From the NCBI GenBank assembly GCA_913061435.1, contig CAJXUK010000010.1, positions 20,313 to 84,312 of the forward strand: a DNA stretch of 64,000 nucleotides, read 5' to 3'. The stretch is from an uncultured Thalassolituus sp. GTDB lineage: Bacteria > Pseudomonadota > Gammaproteobacteria > Pseudomonadales > Oceanobacteraceae. Below the pieces are notes generated by a model. That model did no database searches. It saw only the letters and a list, made by a program, of their open reading frames with translations, and was not told the origin of the DNA. The translations under genes were made by a program, and so were the position numbers. Below, piece after piece: positions 53,101-64,000 of the stretch (within the stretch, counting starts at the first letter, position 1; every line of letters starts with the position of its first letter).

Positions 53101-53707
53101 CATTAATTTAGCGGCAATTGATGAGTATCAAATTCAGTCTGAACGTAAAGTGTATCTGGATACACAACATGAAGATTTAGAAAAAGCATTAGCGACTCTT
53201 GAGAGTGCCATTCATAAAATTGACCGTGAAACTAAAACACGTTTCAAGGAAACTTTTGATAAAGTAAACTCAGGTTTGGCAGAGTTATTTCCAAAAGTAT
53301 TTGGTGGTGGTCATGCCAGCTTAGAGATGACAGGCGATGATTTATTAAGTACAGGAGTGGCGATTATGGCTTCGCCACCCGGTAAAAAGAACAGTACCAT
53401 TCATTTGTTGTCGGGGGGCGAAAAAGCGCTAACGGCGATCGCTTTAGTTTTTTCTATATTTCAATTAAACCCTGCACCTTTTTGTATGCTGGACGAAGTT
53501 GATGCTCCCTTAGATGATGCTAACGTTGGTCGTTATGCTCGACTAGTAAAAGCCATGTCAGAAAAGGTACAATTTATCTATATCACCCATAATAAAATCG
53601 CCATGGAAAAGGCCGATCAATTAATGGGTGTAACTATGCACGAACCGGGTGTTTCTCGATTGGTATCTGTGGATATTGAAGAAGCTGCAAAAATGGTTGA
53701 GGCGTAA
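50198..53707 (+). CDS. smc: Chromosome segregation ATPase SMC
   Basis: 1169 residues, the usual SMC size. Walker A is GPNGCGKSN (31-39). Long coiled coils (about 170-500 and 660-1000) flank a hinge (about 510-650; GWEKAVEMVMGNYLQAVIVD). The C-terminal head has signature LLSGGEKALTAIAL and Walker B FCMLDEVDAPLDDANVGRY. It forms the arms of the condensin that organises DNA with ScpA/ScpB. It is true SMC rather than MukB. AGGAAAAATAGGT precedes the ATG. It is followed by a tiny overlapping ORF and zipA. Confidence 0.97.
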   Translation: MRLKAIKLAGFKSFVDPTYIPFPTNMTAILGPNGCGKSNTIDAVRWVMGESSAKNLRGDSMTDVIFNGSSQRKPVGKASVDLIFDNSDGTLKGEYAAFSEVALRRQVTREGQSTYYLNGTKCRRKDITDIFLGTGLGARSYSIIEQGMISRLIESKPEELRVFIEEAAGISKYKERRRDTENRMRRTHENLERLHDIRDEMERQLAHLHKQAQAAEKYKEYKAEERLKKGQLLAMKWQLLDVDYKKRELEIAELDMQFEAKMAQQTAADAAIEERRENHHERTQTLNSAQAKYYEVGAQIARHEQKLEHQAQMSLQLSQDLAETEKAILDTQRALEEDQLKLEDINEEIMMLEPELEVLQASEEAAIEELSLAEETLQSWQSDWDEFTQKASAPARQAEVAQSRIQSLEQQITRLQQRTERLDEEKHQLTSNPEAEEILMLQEQILEHEMQLEEQQAIGETFGEQVNAQRDKIEQLRRQLDEGRSELQQVQGRKASLEALQQAAKGEGNTAVSHWLESHQLSRKKRLSEKIHVESGWEKAVEMVMGNYLQAVIVDDLDPVQHWLDGLKDGEVIIWASDEGVAPTVMTNHLLSSKVAGDEGVCALLSSVQTATDLADALSRCHQLADHQSLITAEGLWIGKSWLRVAKDGDGNGGILARQQELEALDMRFEELDINVEEWEVDLDAEQLKLRNMEQQREVQQKEMATFARQLSEFQSQLSGKQARAEQLALRIDKINAELVEVNELQVLEREQVSEARMQWQEAMANMDQDADQRSRLQSQREQATHRIEQARITARQQKDQVHQLQLRYQGLMSQQQGLAQAVERLHQQMQRSQARKAQIEHNQNRDHDSDLEELKMQLEELLEKRLHADQVMTEARHQLEAVDAELRQFEKDRAVAEKAALDLRTQLEQVRMETQSLEIRRNSIVEQLTEDDLTLDAVLSGLPSEANIQAWSEDLERIADRIRRLGAINLAAIDEYQIQSERKVYLDTQHEDLEKALATLESAIHKIDRETKTRFKETFDKVNSGLAELFPKVFGGGHASLEMTGDDLLSTGVAIMASPPGKKNSTIHLLSGGEKALTAIALVFSIFQLNPAPFCMLDEVDAPLDDANVGRYARLVKAMSEKVQFIYITHNKIAMEKADQLMGVTMHEPGVSRLVSVDIEEAAKMVEA

Positions 53708-53814
53708 TGAAATATAATCGACAAGAGTTTAAGGATATTATGGATATTATGGATAAAAGAACCCTAAAAAGAACCCTAAAAAGAACCACTAAGAGGGTGA
53801 GAACGTGGAGCTAA
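53707..53814 (+). CDS. Tiny basic ORF between smc and zipA, 35 aa
   Basis: A 35-codon frame starts in the smc stop (TAATG), has GAGG four bases before its ATG, and ends ten bases inside zipA in another frame. The peptide begins MKYNRQEFKDIMDIMDK and continues with KRTL, KRTL, KRTT, so it is strongly basic. It contains a 9-bp and a 12-bp tandem repeat, both multiples of three, so the frame has stayed open. It may be a coupling leader for zipA or a real microprotein. No homology is claimed. Confidence 0.4.
   Translation: MKYNRQEFKDIMDIMDKRTLKRTLKRTTKRVRTWS
53733..53787 (+). repeat. 9-bp and 12-bp tandem repeats before zipA
   Basis: GGATATTAT occurs twice in tandem (53733-53750) plus a partial copy. 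AAGAACCCTAAA occurs twice (53757-53780) plus a partial third copy (to 53787). They lie inside the 35-codon ORF. Confidence 0.85.
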
Positions 53815-55304
53815 ATCTACGAACAGTTTTGGTCATACTGGGAAGTATTATCATGTTAGCCATTCTTATTGATGGTTTTCGTCGTATGCGTAGAGCGCGG
53901 CAAGAAGCACTAAAAATTGACGTGCAAGATGATTTTAAGTTCCCAGAAGATACTTTTGCTTCTGAGTTGCCCAATGGGGGTGCAAGAATTATCGACAGTG
54001 ATAAGCAGCACAACGAAGACTTTGATGGCAGTGAAGCTTTTAACCAGCAATTAGATGATTTACCAAGCTTGTCGGCTTTGGCTGATATTAATGATCAGCA
54101 TGCAGAGATTATTGCAAATGATGATCATAACATTAAGGATGAATCGTCTACGCCCGCGTCAACTAACAGTCAATTTGTAAGCGACGATTTTCAAGCCAAT
54201 GATTTCCGTGCTAAACCTACGGAACAAAATGAAGATCATTTAGATGAAACCATAAGCACAACAGACTCACCTGTTTCTGAATCTCAACAGAGTGATACAG
54301 CAAATATCGAAACTCATATTTCTCATCAAACCCAGCCGTTAAATTTAGATGAACATGTTCCGCTGTTAATGGATGTAGAAGAGTTAGGTGAAGAAGCACC
54401 TGTTACCGATAACATCAGTCATGAGGCGCTAGAAGTTGCAGAATTAACGGCAAAAACCTCCGAGGCGTTTGATGCTGAAAAAAATACTGATTCGAAAGAT
54501 TTCAGTATTAATACAAAACAGTTGGCTGAGGATGTTCATGTTGATAATAGAAACGCTGATAACAGCACTGTGGAAGTTGACGGTAAAATTGAACCCTTGA
54601 CTGATGATGGCTTGGATGGAAATAACTTGGTTGAGGATAGCTTGGTTGTAGATAGCTTGGTTGTAGATAGTTCGGATGTAAATTCGGCTTCTACTAACAA
54701 TAGCGCAGGATTATCCCATACCGAGCCCTTAGATAATGGCACCGCTCAAGTGCAAGAAGATGAACTTGATGATGGTCGCCAACAAGCTGCCGACATGTTA
54801 ACACAAGCTGCTTATGCCCCAGTGAAAAAACCTGGGCCTAATGCTGAAGTTCTTGCTGATCGAAGTGCCGCTAGTCTGGTATTGATAACCCATGTAGTGC
54901 CTCACGACGACGAAGGTTTTTGCGGTGAAGATATCTTGTATTTAGTAAATAACTGTGATTTACGCCATGGCGAAAAAGGCATTTTCCATCGTTTTGAACA
55001 AGAAAATGGCGAAGGCCGTGTGCAATTTTCTATGGCAAACTCCTTTAACCCCGGTACGTTCGACCCAGAAACATTACTCCACGAGCGTATTCATGGGGTT
55101 AGCCTTTTTATGAGCTTACCCGGCCCAGAGAAAGCCATGGATGCTTTTGAAGCTATGTCTGAAATGGCATCGGTTATTGCGCGTAATTTGGGCGGGGAAG
55201 TACACGACGAAACTCACAGTATTATGGCATTACAAACCATTGAACATAATCGTCAGCAGGTGCGTGACTTTGTGCGTAAACAAAAACTGGCCAGCAAATC
55301 TTAA
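53805..55304 (+). CDS. zipA: Cell division protein ZipA
   Basis: 499 residues. An N-terminal membrane anchor (LRTVLVILGSIIMLAILIDG) is followed by a basic stretch RRMRRARQEA, a long acidic Asp/Glu/Ser/Thr-rich linker (about 40-350) and the FtsZ-binding domain (about 355-495; LVLITHVVPHDDEGFCGEDI, VQFSMANSFNPGTFDPETLL, VSLFMSLPGPEKAMDAFEAM). ZipA tethers FtsZ to the inner membrane. It is longer than E. coli ZipA (328 aa) because of the linker, which contains a 15-bp tandem repeat. The start is GTG, with AGAGGG about eight bases before it. The order smc-zipA-ligA is widespread in gammaproteobacteria. Confidence 0.95.
   Translation: MELNLRTVLVILGSIIMLAILIDGFRRMRRARQEALKIDVQDDFKFPEDTFASELPNGGARIIDSDKQHNEDFDGSEAFNQQLDDLPSLSALADINDQHAEIIANDDHNIKDESSTPASTNSQFVSDDFQANDFRAKPTEQNEDHLDETISTTDSPVSESQQSDTANIETHISHQTQPLNLDEHVPLLMDVEELGEEAPVTDNISHEALEVAELTAKTSEAFDAEKNTDSKDFSINTKQLAEDVHVDNRNADNSTVEVDGKIEPLTDDGLDGNNLVEDSLVVDSLVVDSSDVNSASTNNSAGLSHTEPLDNGTAQVQEDELDDGRQQAADMLTQAAYAPVKKPGPNAEVLADRSAASLVLITHVVPHDDEGFCGEDILYLVNNCDLRHGEKGIFHRFEQENGEGRVQFSMANSFNPGTFDPETLLHERIHGVSLFMSLPGPEKAMDAFEAMSEMASVIARNLGGEVHDETHSIMALQTIEHNRQQVRDFVRKQKLASKS
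54636..54670 (+). repeat. 15-bp tandem repeat in the zipA linker
   Basis: GATAGCTTGGTTGTA occurs twice in tandem and starts a third time; each encodes DSLVV. A degenerate copy precedes it. The unit is in frame, so the linker can lengthen by slippage. Confidence 0.85.
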
Positions 55305-55363
55305 TGATGTAAACCCCAAATTGCAGAAAAGACACTTGTGCCATTAACCAGCAACCGTATTAA

Positions 55364-58161
<2,798 letters not shown>

Positions 58162-58175
58162 AAGTAGAGTTAATA

Positions 58176-58802
58176 ATGTCAAAGTTGAATCGTTTGTTAA
58201 ACAGCAATAAAGAATGGGCCGAAACCGTTAGCCGAGAAAACCCTGATTTTTTTTCTAATTTAAGTAAACAACAAAACCCAGAATACTTATGGATTGGCTG
58301 CTCCGATAGCCGGGTACCAGCCAATCAGATTGTGGGTTTAATGCCGGGCGAAGTATTTGTTCATCGTAACGTTGCAAATCAGGTAATTCATTCTGATTTA
58401 AACTGTCTGTCTGTGGTTCAATTTGCAGTTGAAGTGCTTAAAGTTAAGCACATTATTGTTACCGGTCACTATGGTTGTGGTGGCGTTCACTCGGCTTATA
58501 ATGATTGCCGACACGGTTTGGTAGATAACTGGTTGAGCCATGTAAAAGATGTTCATTATAAGCACATGGATGAACTATCTCTTATGTCTGACGATGATGC
58601 TCGTGATCGGTTGTGCGAACTTAATGTGATGGAACAAGTGCGGAATCTAGCCAGAACAACCGTCGTCAGAGATGCTTGGAAAAAGGGCCAGTCGTTATAC
58701 TTGCATGGGTTTGTTTATGGGTTAGATAATGGTTTGATCAATGATTTAGGCATTGATATTGGCAGTATTGATGACCTTAAAAATCAATTTATTAAATACT
58801 GA
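58176..58802 (+). CDS. can: Beta-carbonic anhydrase
   Basis: 208 residues, cytoplasmic, interconverts CO2 and bicarbonate. Zinc ligands match E. coli Can: C42 and D44 in WIGCSDSRVPANQ, H98 and C101 in VTGHYGCGGV. The proton-network Asp/Arg pair is in the same CSDSR motif. It lies 14 bases after the transglycosylase gene, possibly in the same transcript. Confidence 0.96.
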   Translation: MSKLNRLLNSNKEWAETVSRENPDFFSNLSKQQNPEYLWIGCSDSRVPANQIVGLMPGEVFVHRNVANQVIHSDLNCLSVVQFAVEVLKVKHIIVTGHYGCGGVHSAYNDCRHGLVDNWLSHVKDVHYKHMDELSLMSDDDARDRLCELNVMEQVRNLARTTVVRDAWKKGQSLYLHGFVYGLDNGLINDLGIDIGSIDDLKNQFIKY

Positions 58803-58842
58803 TCAAACCTTAGTTTATAAATATTGAACTAATCCTTGATAT

Positions 58843-59640
58843 TTAGTCGTAAATCGCAACCAGTTGGCGACTCAGCACTAATAAGGTGCCATCGGCGCTG
58901 TAAATTTTTGCTTCAGTATGGGCGTAACCATGATGTGCTTGTTTGATTTCTGCTTCGTAATACAACCAGTCATCTCCGGCAATGGGGTGTTCTAATAACG
59001 TTATCGGTTGGATAACCTCTAGATTCCAGCTAACCGTAGCGCACGGTGCAAACCCTTTTAGTTTTTGTAAAACAGTAGGTGGCCAGGCATCGATTAATGC
59101 GATTAAGTGAGCCTCAGAGAACTCTTCAGCCGGTTCTTTAAACCTAACCCAACCGGCTAGCTCATTTAACGGACTATTTGTAAATGGGAATCCGCCTTTA
59201 CTGTATTCAAATTCAAAATGTTGAACAAACTCAGGTGTTAGGCCTTTAATGTAGTTTAGGCGTGTGTTGGTTCCTAGCTTTGGTAAATCTGCTTTATCTG
59301 CAGTTACCTGAATGCCAGAATCGCGCTCTAGACCAAAACAAGCGGTAACATGAGTTACTGTGCGATCATTTTGTATTACTTTAGCCGTTACTTGGCTAAT
59401 CGATTTGCCGTTAGAAAGCAGTTCTTGTGATAATGAAAAGGGCGTAGCAGCCAAGGCCTGACCACTAAAATTAACAGATAAAGAACGTAATGGCCGTTCA
59501 ACATCGACCAATTTGCGTGTTTGATTGAAAGCCAATGCAGCAGAAATTCCACCAAATAAGGTTCTGCCTTGTCCCCAGCTGGCATCGACTGTTGTATCTT
59601 GGGAAGTTAGAGATGATTTTAGCAGTTGGTCAAATGACAT
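58843..59640 (-). CDS. Acyl-CoA thioesterase-like double-hotdog protein
   Basis: 265 residues of the TesB-like/4HBT_3 group: two hotdog halves, the first with WGQGRTLFGGISAALAFNQT and RPLRSLSVNFSGQALA, the second with LIALIDAWPPTVLQKLKGFA and PIAGDDWLYYEAEIKQAHHG. The conserved second-half Asp is in LIDAWPP. It probably hydrolyses acyl-CoA; chain length is unknown. The start at MSFDQLL was chosen over an ATG 13 codons upstream because it carries the family N-terminus and has AGGATC before it. It is convergent with can. Confidence 0.8.
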   Translation of the reverse strand: MSFDQLLKSSLTSQDTTVDASWGQGRTLFGGISAALAFNQTRKLVDVERPLRSLSVNFSGQALAATPFSLSQELLSNGKSISQVTAKVIQNDRTVTHVTACFGLERDSGIQVTADKADLPKLGTNTRLNYIKGLTPEFVQHFEFEYSKGGFPFTNSPLNELAGWVRFKEPAEEFSEAHLIALIDAWPPTVLQKLKGFAPCATVSWNLEVIQPITLLEHPIAGDDWLYYEAEIKQAHHGYAHTEAKIYSADGTLLVLSRQLVAIYD

Positions 59641-59810
59641 TGTTGGGATCCTATAAGCTCTATCGTTGAATCGATGCATGACGAATATTCAATCTATTAT
59701 ACGTTTTTCTGGTTAACTTGATCACATCAATACTGATAAAAGTTATAATCAACCATTTAACATAGTTAGTTATTTTTTAATCCAACAGGGTAAAGTAAAG
59801 GGTCATTTAA

Positions 59811-62408
59811 ATGTCTATGGTTCCACCAACGCGCTTTTTTTCTCAAAAAATAAAACTCGCTATAAAAAAAGTAACGTTAACCACTGCTTTTGTGATTCTA
59901 GGGGGGTATTTATTATTAGCCTCATTAATCTGGGCGTTTTCACCAATAGCGGTTAATTATTTTATTAGCCAATATGTGAGCACTCATGATTTGGACTTGG
60001 CTTCTGAAACTCAGATTCGCTACAACCCATTTGTGTCAAAGTTAACTATTAATGATTTGTCCTTAAGCCATCAAGACACAATAGTGTTCTCGCTACCCAC
60101 CTTGGTACTGCAAATTAGTATGTTTGATTTATTATCACAGCAGATTAATGTCGAGAAATTGTTGGTCGATGGTGCGTACTTGTTAGTTGATAGTCAGCCA
60201 CAAATTTTAACGGTGGCGGGTTTATCTCTTGGCTCTGCAACAGAGCCTGCAAGTGGTAATGTAAAGCATAAAAAATCAGTTGCTCAATTAGAAGATACTC
60301 AATCAGAAAGCATTCAGCCCGAGGATGTTCAATCACAACAAAAACAGCCGCTACTGAACACATTGCAGTTGATCATGCCAAATATGCAACTCACTAACGC
60401 CAATATAGAATTGCACGCACAAGGCCAATCTCATGTGTTTCATATTGAAGACCTAACTATCAACGTTGCCAAAATCACTTCAAGATTACAAAACGTGTCG
60501 TTGAATATGTTAGCCCAGATCAACAACGCTGATGTCTCTTTGCAAGCATCAACGGAATTAACCAATCAACAGGGCGATATTCGCTTTAAAGTTGATGTGG
60601 CTGATGTGGATTTACAAAAATTTAAAGCGTTATTTGCACCCCATATCGCACTTGCCCGTGGTTTTATGAGTTATAAAGGAGCGCATGAAATACAACTTTC
60701 TCAACAAGGTTTGAGATTACAGGTACGTGATCTTTTATTGGCTACAGAGGGCTTAGAAGTTAACAAAAATGATATTCATTTGGCGTTATTAGAACAGTCT
60801 TTTTCAAGTTCATCAGTTACTTTCGACTTACCTTTGAATAAAAGTATCGTTACTGGCCCAGATAATGCTGAAAATCCTGTCATCAAGATTACGGGTGATG
60901 GCAGTATTAATTGGCAAGACTTAACTATTTTTAATCACACCTCTAATAAAACTTTAGCAGCTGTTGCGCATTTAGGTTTGCACGATGTCAGTTTTACCAG
61001 CAAGGCAGAAAAGGTATTGCTGAGCATTAATGAAATGCAATTAACAGATACCTTTTTCTCAAACAATACCGACAATGAAATGCCTGCATTGGCCTTGTTT
61101 AAAGAATTAATGATTGATGATATTGAATTAAATAATAATTCACTGAGTATGAATACTATTAATTTGGCAGGTTTACAGTCCAATATTCAATTAAACCCAG
61201 AAAAGCAAATCGAGAATTTAATAATCACTGCTAATGAGCTTTCTCAGGCGCTTGGTTTAAGTACTAAAAATGCATCAGCATCCCCAGGTTCGGTACCAGA
61301 TTCGGAATTAGATTCGGAACCAAATTTAGTTTTAGACTCAGAAATTAATTCGGGTTTTGAGGCTGTCGAAGATCAAGTAGAATTTAACATCAAGTTTAAT
61401 CAATTTTTGCTTACCGATAGCGCGACTGTTGAGTTTAGTGATCGCAGTGTATCACCTAATTATAATCGCTACGTCGAATTCAACGAACTCACTATTGGCC
61501 CTGTAGATACTTCAAAGCCTGCTGATAGCACTCAGATCAACGTTAAAGGTAGTAGTAATCAATACGCAACGTTTACTGTAGTGATTAAAGCAAAACCTTT
61601 TTTAGAGGCCGCAGAGTATGAAATTTTAGGGCAATTAAGCCAGATGGAATTAGCGGCATTAACAGCCTATGTTAAAGATGCTTTGGGCTATGAAATAGAA
61701 AGTGGCCAACTCGATTTAAATCTTGATCTGGTGCTAAAGGGAAGTGCAATACAGGGGGATTCACACCTGTTGCTGCGAGGTATTGAATTGAGTTCGTTAG
61801 AAAATTATGAAAAAAATGACAAGAGTAATGATAGCTACATTCCCTTTAATGCCGCTTTAGGTATGCTTAAAGATGGTGATGGTAACGTTGATCTTAATCT
61901 TCCTATCTCGGGGGATACCAGTCGTCCATCATTTGGTCTTTCTGGATTCGTAACCTTATTGGTTAAACGCGCGACCATCGCAGCGGCAAAAGATTACTTA
62001 ACCATGACATTTGTGCCTTATGCGAGCTTAGTTAAAGTCGTGATCGCGGCGGATAAGCATTTATTAAAATTAGAAATCAACAATTTAAATTATCCGGCGA
62101 CAGTTACTCAGGTAGGTGCTGATCACCAAGAATTTATAACGACGTTCACCGAGTTATTAAATGATAAATCGGATTTACAGATCAAGTTATGTGGTGTTTC
62201 AACTGCTGTCGATATTGGTAAGCAAGTAGGTGATCAATTAAGTGCGGTTGATATTGAAAATTTAATTAAAATATCCGAGCAGCGAGGCAGTATGTTTAAG
62301 CAATATATGGTTGAAGAAAAGCAAATTGAATCTTCGCGTTTATTATTGTGTAAGCCTCGCATCGATAATAGCTTTGAGGCTGTGCCGCACATAAAGTTTG
62401 AAACTTAA
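59811..62408 (+). CDS. DUF748 (AsmA-like) envelope protein
   Basis: 865 residues with an N-terminal TM helix (FVILGGYLLLASLIWAFSPI), then a long beta-rich periplasmic region. Segments VNYFISQYVSTHDLDLASET, LSKLTINDLSLSHQDTIVFS-like strands and FSDRSVSPNYNRYVEFNELT are hallmarks of DUF748. Near the end come LGMLKDGDGNVDLNLPISGD and GFVTLLVKRATIAAAK, shared with AsmA/TamB-related lipid-transport bridge proteins. A C-terminal OmpA-like stretch follows. A role in phospholipid transport is inferred from the superfamily. A Ser/Asp/Glu-rich insert lies near residues 490-515. Confidence 0.82.
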   Translation: MSMVPPTRFFSQKIKLAIKKVTLTTAFVILGGYLLLASLIWAFSPIAVNYFISQYVSTHDLDLASETQIRYNPFVSKLTINDLSLSHQDTIVFSLPTLVLQISMFDLLSQQINVEKLLVDGAYLLVDSQPQILTVAGLSLGSATEPASGNVKHKKSVAQLEDTQSESIQPEDVQSQQKQPLLNTLQLIMPNMQLTNANIELHAQGQSHVFHIEDLTINVAKITSRLQNVSLNMLAQINNADVSLQASTELTNQQGDIRFKVDVADVDLQKFKALFAPHIALARGFMSYKGAHEIQLSQQGLRLQVRDLLLATEGLEVNKNDIHLALLEQSFSSSSVTFDLPLNKSIVTGPDNAENPVIKITGDGSINWQDLTIFNHTSNKTLAAVAHLGLHDVSFTSKAEKVLLSINEMQLTDTFFSNNTDNEMPALALFKELMIDDIELNNNSLSMNTINLAGLQSNIQLNPEKQIENLIITANELSQALGLSTKNASASPGSVPDSELDSEPNLVLDSEINSGFEAVEDQVEFNIKFNQFLLTDSATVEFSDRSVSPNYNRYVEFNELTIGPVDTSKPADSTQINVKGSSNQYATFTVVIKAKPFLEAAEYEILGQLSQMELAALTAYVKDALGYEIESGQLDLNLDLVLKGSAIQGDSHLLLRGIELSSLENYEKNDKSNDSYIPFNAALGMLKDGDGNVDLNLPISGDTSRPSFGLSGFVTLLVKRATIAAAKDYLTMTFVPYASLVKVVIAADKHLLKLEINNLNYPATVTQVGADHQEFITTFTELLNDKSDLQIKLCGVSTAVDIGKQVGDQLSAVDIENLIKISEQRGSMFKQYMVEEKQIESSRLLLCKPRIDNSFEAVPHIKFET

Positions 62409-62414
62409 AGCAAT

Positions 62415-62444
62415 CTTAAGCGCCTGTTTTAGCAGGCGATTAAG
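62415..62444. terminator. Bidirectional hairpin between convergent genes
   Basis: CTTAA-g-CGCCTG pairs with CAGGCG-a-TTAAG around a 6-nt loop. It overlaps the stop of the DUF389 gene and follows the DUF748 gene by seven bases. No strong U-run. Confidence 0.6.
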
Positions 62445-63411
62445 TTACGATTTGAGCAACATACAAATCGTAAATTAAATAACTAATCAGTGCGCACCAG
62501 CACAATATACCAATTATAAATACAAGCAGCGCAGTGCGCTGCTTGTCTTCTTCTCTTGGTTTTATACCCTTAAAGCGCATAGTCAGTTGAGCTGTAAGGT
62601 TCACAGAAGCAATGTTGGCAACCAGTAAAAAAGCAGCCCCTTTCGCTTCTGGAAAAGCCCCTATTCCTAAACAAATACCCAAGGTTACAGTAGGCGGTAA
62701 TAACGCTACAGCAACCATAACACCTACTAACACTGATGATACCCCAGTAGTGATCGAAAGCGCTGCCGCAGCACCTGATGCTAAGGCTAAAGCTAGACCA
62801 TCGATACCGACACTGGTACGGGAAAGTAATTCTGTTGTTAATACGAGTTCTGGATAAAAAAACGAGACAACGATAGAGATAACTAGCGCGAAAGCAATGC
62901 CCACCACGAGTGTGCGCAAGGCATCTAAAGTACCGTTTACTTGGCCAAGTGTGGTAGATAAAGATAATGCTAGATTCGGCCCTAGTAAGGGCGCAATTAC
63001 CATAGCCCCAATTATTACTGCCACATTATTTTGAATTAAGCCAATCGCGGCCACAATGGTACTTAAAAAAACCAACATCAGGTAATGACTATCAAGCTTT
63101 CCTTGGACCTTTAGTTGGCTTAATAAGGCTTCTCGAGAAATCGTAACATTACTGTTGCTGGTGCTGGTTTTTTCATAGGGTAAAGCAATCTCTAAGGGTG
63201 AGGCTAAAACACGAAAATTACTTTTTCCTTTCATTAATTTTTGCAATTGGTCGAGAATCTTTTGCGACTTAGATTTATCGACTAAGATTTTAATCGCAAC
63301 CTGTTTTTCGCTGGAGCTGCTTAACCAGAAATCGGTGGCTTCGTTTTGTTTGGCGATACGAATGATCGCATCTTCATTAGAAGAGGGGGCAATAACTTCA
63401 ATGGTGATCAT
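62440..63411 (-). CDS. DUF389 (TIGR00341) membrane protein
   Basis: 323 residues. An N-terminal soluble regulatory part (1-110) resembling an ACT-like fold is followed by six or seven TM helices. The family signature is NNVAVIIGAMVIAPLLGPNL, with a second glycine-rich helix GLALALASGAAAALSITTGV and VLVGVMVAVALLPPTVTLGI. Function is not established; transport or sensing is possible. It is convergent with the DUF748 gene. Confidence 0.82.
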   Translation of the reverse strand: MITIEVIAPSSNEDAIIRIAKQNEATDFWLSSSSEKQVAIKILVDKSKSQKILDQLQKLMKGKSNFRVLASPLEIALPYEKTSTSNSNVTISREALLSQLKVQGKLDSHYLMLVFLSTIVAAIGLIQNNVAVIIGAMVIAPLLGPNLALSLSTTLGQVNGTLDALRTLVVGIAFALVISIVVSFFYPELVLTTELLSRTSVGIDGLALALASGAAAALSITTGVSSVLVGVMVAVALLPPTVTLGICLGIGAFPEAKGAAFLLVANIASVNLTAQLTMRFKGIKPREEDKQRTALLVFIIGILCWCALISYLIYDLYVAQIVT

Positions 63412-63859
63412 GCTGATTAGAAATCCAAGTGTGTTTCGTTTTTCAGGTTAGCACTAAACGGCTGTAATGAGAATGTCAACGAATGCTCTACAATGGTGCG
63501 ATCTGAACCATCAAAAACTTAATTAGCTAAAGTTGTGTAAAATTTTTGGGTAATAAAAAACCGGCTACTCTTTCGAGTGCCGGTTTTTTGCGTTGATTTT
63601 TATTTTCAGTAGAAGCCGATCATTTCAGAGAGCTGCATAAGACTTTTTTAAAAGTCAGTTTTAAATCTACTCGTTCGTCATTGATCTTTTGTGCTGTGAA
63701 AAGACTCTTTTTAGAATCTTTAAAATCCAACGTTTATCGTTAACTCAACCCGTTTTTAAACTTGTTAATAACGGGTTGGCCTCTTTAAAGCTATTGTTTA
63801 AATAAAGCCGTTCTCGAACATCCATGTCCTACTCGGCATTAGTACATCCTGTACGTCAA
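63412..63859. other. 448-bp intergenic region, acnB 3' side
   Basis: No gene is supported. It holds the promoter side of the DUF389 gene and several hairpins that could end acnB transcription on the minus strand: 63555-63589, AAGACTCT/AGAATCTT (63701-63720, one mismatch) and CAACCCGTT/AACGGGTTG (63746-63778). Confidence 0.6.
63555..63589. terminator. Rho-independent terminator
   Basis: An A-run, stem ACCGGC-t-ACTC/GAGT-GCCGGT with a 4-nt loop and one bulge, and a T-run. It works on either strand; for acnB it lies about 270 bases after the stop. Confidence 0.82.
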
Positions 63860-64000
63860 TTAAACTGCTTTAAGAGGAATTGCTGGACGCGCTAGGTCTT
63901 CAGACGGTGGCGCGAAGCTTGTTAGGTTAATACCATCAACCGCTTCTTTGTACTCAGCAATCGTTGGGAAACGGCCTAGGATAGAAGCCAATACAACCAT
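63860..64000 (-). CDS. acnB: Aconitate hydratase B, C-terminal fragment
   Basis: The last 46 codons plus stop of a gene running in from beyond the right edge. The peptide VLASILGRFPTIAEYKEAV matches the AcnB C-terminus (ILGRxPTxxEY), followed by the variable tail ending PAIPLKAV. AcnB isomerises citrate to isocitrate in the TCA cycle using a 4Fe-4S cluster. Only the end is visible, so catalytic residues cannot be checked; truncation is due to the window edge. Confidence 0.85.
   Translation of the reverse strand: MVVLASILGRFPTIAEYKEAVDGINLTSFAPPSEDLARPAIPLKAV

Overview
The window looks like a chromosomal segment of a marine, AT-rich gammaproteobacterium, probably of the Oceanospirillales. The evidence is a membrane alkane hydroxylase (alkB) divergent from a GntR regulator and followed by smc-zipA-ligA. 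From memory this neighbourhood occurs in hydrocarbon-degrading marine genera such as Alcanivorax, Oleispira and Thalassolituus. No species call is possible without a search. I see no rRNA, tRNA, CRISPR array, IS element or prophage. The protein-coding genes look intact, apart from the right edge, which cuts through acnB.

Layout. 0.2-12.7 kb: an HTH/pseudo-receiver protein, a PlsC-like acyltransferase with a lipoprotein, a TetR-controlled RND efflux pair, a repeat lipoprotein, a membrane-anchored response regulator and a FieF-type metal exporter. 12.7-24.6 kb: cysK, a membrane diguanylate cyclase, an acyltransferase, pta-ackA, a Bax-like glucosaminidase, a hotdog protein, hemN and a TetR regulator. 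24.6-26.6 kb: fliK-like and FlhB-tail-like flagellar genes. 26.9-34.0 kb: a complete ccmABCDEFGHI cytochrome c maturation operon. 35.2-47.1 kb: five co-directional exported proteins built from DUF11-type beta domains. One of them (1990 codons) joins DUF11 domains, an OmpA-type peptidoglycan-binding domain and a large predicted outer-membrane barrel. 47.9-57.5 kb: alkB, gntR, smc, a tiny overlapping ORF, zipA and ligA. 57.5-64.0 kb: a lytic transglycosylase lipoprotein, carbonic anhydrase, a thioesterase, a DUF748 protein, a DUF389 membrane protein and the 3' end of acnB.

How the genes fit together. The ccm operon and hemN supply cytochrome c and heme for respiration. Pta-AckA and AcnB belong to central acetyl-CoA metabolism, and AlkB opens alkane oxidation. 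A sigma70-like promoter for alkB (TTGCTT-17-TACAAT) is overlapped by a perfect match to the FadR-type GntR operator TnGTnnnACnA, which predicts repression by the divergent GntR protein.

The least ordinary region is the DUF11 operon. It has its own strong promoter with an inverted repeat over the predicted start site, paralogous modules shared between its proteins, and two strong hairpins at the uncertain start of the OmpA/barrel gene. I consider it the best candidate for an undescribed cell-surface assembly.
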